Below, in pieces: positions 63,091 through 64,000 of a stretch of 64,000 bases of DNA. A model generated the notes under the pieces. That model ran no database searches. It saw only the letters and a program-made list of their open reading frames with translations, and had not been told where the DNA came from. A program made the position numbers and the translations under genes. Source of the stretch: Candidatus Woesearchaeota archaeon (GTDB lineage Archaea; Nanobdellota; Nanobdellia; Woesearchaeales; ARS49). The stretch covers positions 19,751 through 83,750 of the forward strand of contig JAHWHY010000006.1 of assembly GCA_019323015.1 (NCBI GenBank). The letters run 5' to 3'. How positions within the stretch are numbered: the stretch's first letter is position 1; every line of letters begins with the position of its first letter.

Positions 63091-63957
63091 ATGGCAGATA
63101 AGATGCAACAACTTATCTTGAAAATTCAAGATGCCCTTTCTTATGAGCCGCTTTCAATTAGTGAAATAGCAAAAAGACTAGATATTAACTGGAGAACCGC
63201 AGAACATTACTTGAACGTGTTAAGACAGCTAGGTTTAGTTGAAGAAATTGAAACTAAACACACTCGTGCTTTTTACAAGAAAGCAAAGGACAATTATTTT
63301 GATTTGCCAATTAAAAAAGAAGACAATAAAAAAATCAGTACTATTTTCTATTATATTAAGAAGTATTGCATGGAATTATTCGATAAAGAGCCCACAAAGA
63401 CACAAGCATACAAAACATTGTGGCATATCGATCAGCGATTAAATCTGAAACTTCCTATTGGCTGGTATCGGTATGGCCCTTGCTGTGTGCAAGTATACAA
63501 AGGAGACGAATCTGCAGAAATCACGTTGAGTTCAGAAACAAAAAATATAATAAAAGAAATAACTAAGACAGATTGCGCAGTAGATAAGCTTGCCTTACAA
63601 AAAAGAGTATATTCAGAAGAAAATATGCAGTTATACTTAACAAAAGAAGAACTTAGAAAAGGCATAGACGATAAAGAACAGCTCAATTTATCCTTAATGG
63701 ATTTGATAAAATATTCCCCAGAAGAAACAGTTGAAGTTGTTACAGATTTTGCAAGGGCTGCATTATTAATTGGCTGGAAAAAAGTATCACAGTGTTTTGA
63801 ATTTGTTTGGAAATATATCGCGATGGTCGTATTCAAAAAATCTTTAGAATTCTATTTTCATGAAAATATTAACAGATATCTTGATTCTCAAATAGATGCT
63901 GCAAAAAAAGAAGCACAAACGCATATTCATGATCTAGTTAAAACACAACTTAAATAG
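63091..63957 (+). CDS. Winged-helix DNA-binding protein (288 aa)
   Basis: 288 residues. The N-terminal domain (LSYEPLSISEIAKRLDINWRTAEHYLNVLRQLGLVEEIETKHTRAFYK, residues 15-62) is an ArsR/MarR-like winged helix, followed by a long mostly helical region with no recognised fold (FYYIKKYCMELF... LSLMDLIKYSPEETVEVVTDFARAALLIGWKKVSQCFEF). The promoter has TTTATATAATAG about 30 bp upstream. It could be the regulator of the neighbouring nuclease and methyltransferase genes. The last 43 bp of the window after it hold no further gene. Confidence 0.75.
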   Translation: MADKMQQLILKIQDALSYEPLSISEIAKRLDINWRTAEHYLNVLRQLGLVEEIETKHTRAFYKKAKDNYFDLPIKKEDNKKISTIFYYIKKYCMELFDKEPTKTQAYKTLWHIDQRLNLKLPIGWYRYGPCCVQVYKGDESAEITLSSETKNIIKEITKTDCAVDKLALQKRVYSEENMQLYLTKEELRKGIDDKEQLNLSLMDLIKYSPEETVEVVTDFARAALLIGWKKVSQCFEFVWKYIAMVVFKKSLEFYFHENINRYLDSQIDAAKKEAQTHIHDLVKTQLK

Positions 63958-64000
63958 ATTCAGGCAAACGTATATTTACAAGATTATGACAATTCTCATA

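Overview
The window reads as a stretch of chromosome from a small-genome archaeon, most likely of the DPANN group (Woesearchaeales/Pacearchaeales type). This rests on an archaeal histone, aEF-1A and aEF-2, the archaeal L7Ae-S28e-L24e-NDK block, TATA promoters about 26 bp ahead of leaderless starts, GGTGA-type Shine-Dalgarno sites, and introns of bulge-helix-bulge type in both tRNA genes. The assignment is inferred from gene content, not from a phylogeny. Genes are tightly packed on both strands with many 4-bp ATGA overlaps.

Layout. 1-6.4 kb: HAD enzyme, tRNA-Ala, acetyltransferase, histone, thioredoxin reductase, lipoprotein, metallopeptidase-like protein, Lgt, small membrane proteins and a geranylgeranyl-reductase-like flavoprotein. 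6.4-10.5 kb: [NiFe]-hydrogenase maturation genes (hypA, hypC, an unknown gene, a maturation protease), rubrerythrin, then a convergent two-subunit hydrogenase. 10.5-14.7 kb: tRNA-Leu with a decayed duplicate, lipoprotein, FMN glutamate-synthase-like enzyme, glutaredoxin. 14.7-18.7 kb: aminotransferase and the four subunits of a pyruvate-type ferredoxin oxidoreductase. 18.7-28.2 kb: HIT protein, propeller lipoprotein, CaCA antiporter with a P-type ATPase, methyltransferase, CBS and DUF1003 proteins, PfkB kinase. 28.3-32.9 kb: sugar phosphate operon (aldolase, RpiB, Rpe, a TrxB-like flavoprotein, split transketolase). 33-40 kb: secreted paralogues, a GH43/GH130-like propeller, a winged-helix regulator and a MacB-type ABC system. 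40-48.8 kb: mini-proteins, Nudix, S10, EF-1A, EF-2, NDK, L24e, S28e, L7Ae and a divergent cis-prenyltransferase. 48.9-52.5 kb: prepilin peptidase, membrane and methyltransferase genes, a frameshifted gene and a parvulin lipoprotein. 52.6-64 kb: an accessory region of short unknown genes, mini-ORFs, repeats, two BRO-type genes between direct repeats, a DUF2779 nuclease, an adenine methyltransferase and a nuclease-like protein.

Metabolic logic (inferred): the non-oxidative pentose phosphate enzymes feed glycolytic intermediates, the ferredoxin oxidoreductase makes acetyl-CoA and reduced ferredoxin, and the hydrogenase can take up electrons; rubrerythrin, glutaredoxin and the TrxB proteins handle oxygen and thiols. 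Five proteins with a bacterial-type lipobox match the presence of Lgt.

Most notable: (1) both tRNA genes carry a short intron in the T-loop at position 59/60, each with a textbook bulge-helix-bulge; (2) the leader of the L7Ae gene contains a perfect box C/D kink-turn that is mutually exclusive with a second hairpin, suggesting an autoregulatory RNA switch; (3) two BRO-type genes lie between 77-bp direct repeats made from the 3' end of a neighbouring membrane-protein gene; (4) an operon-like run of three mini-ORFs with strong ribosome binding sites; (5) an array of four hairpins between EF-2 and EF-1A; (6) a 34-bp operator-like inverted repeat between a regulator operon and an ABC exporter operon.
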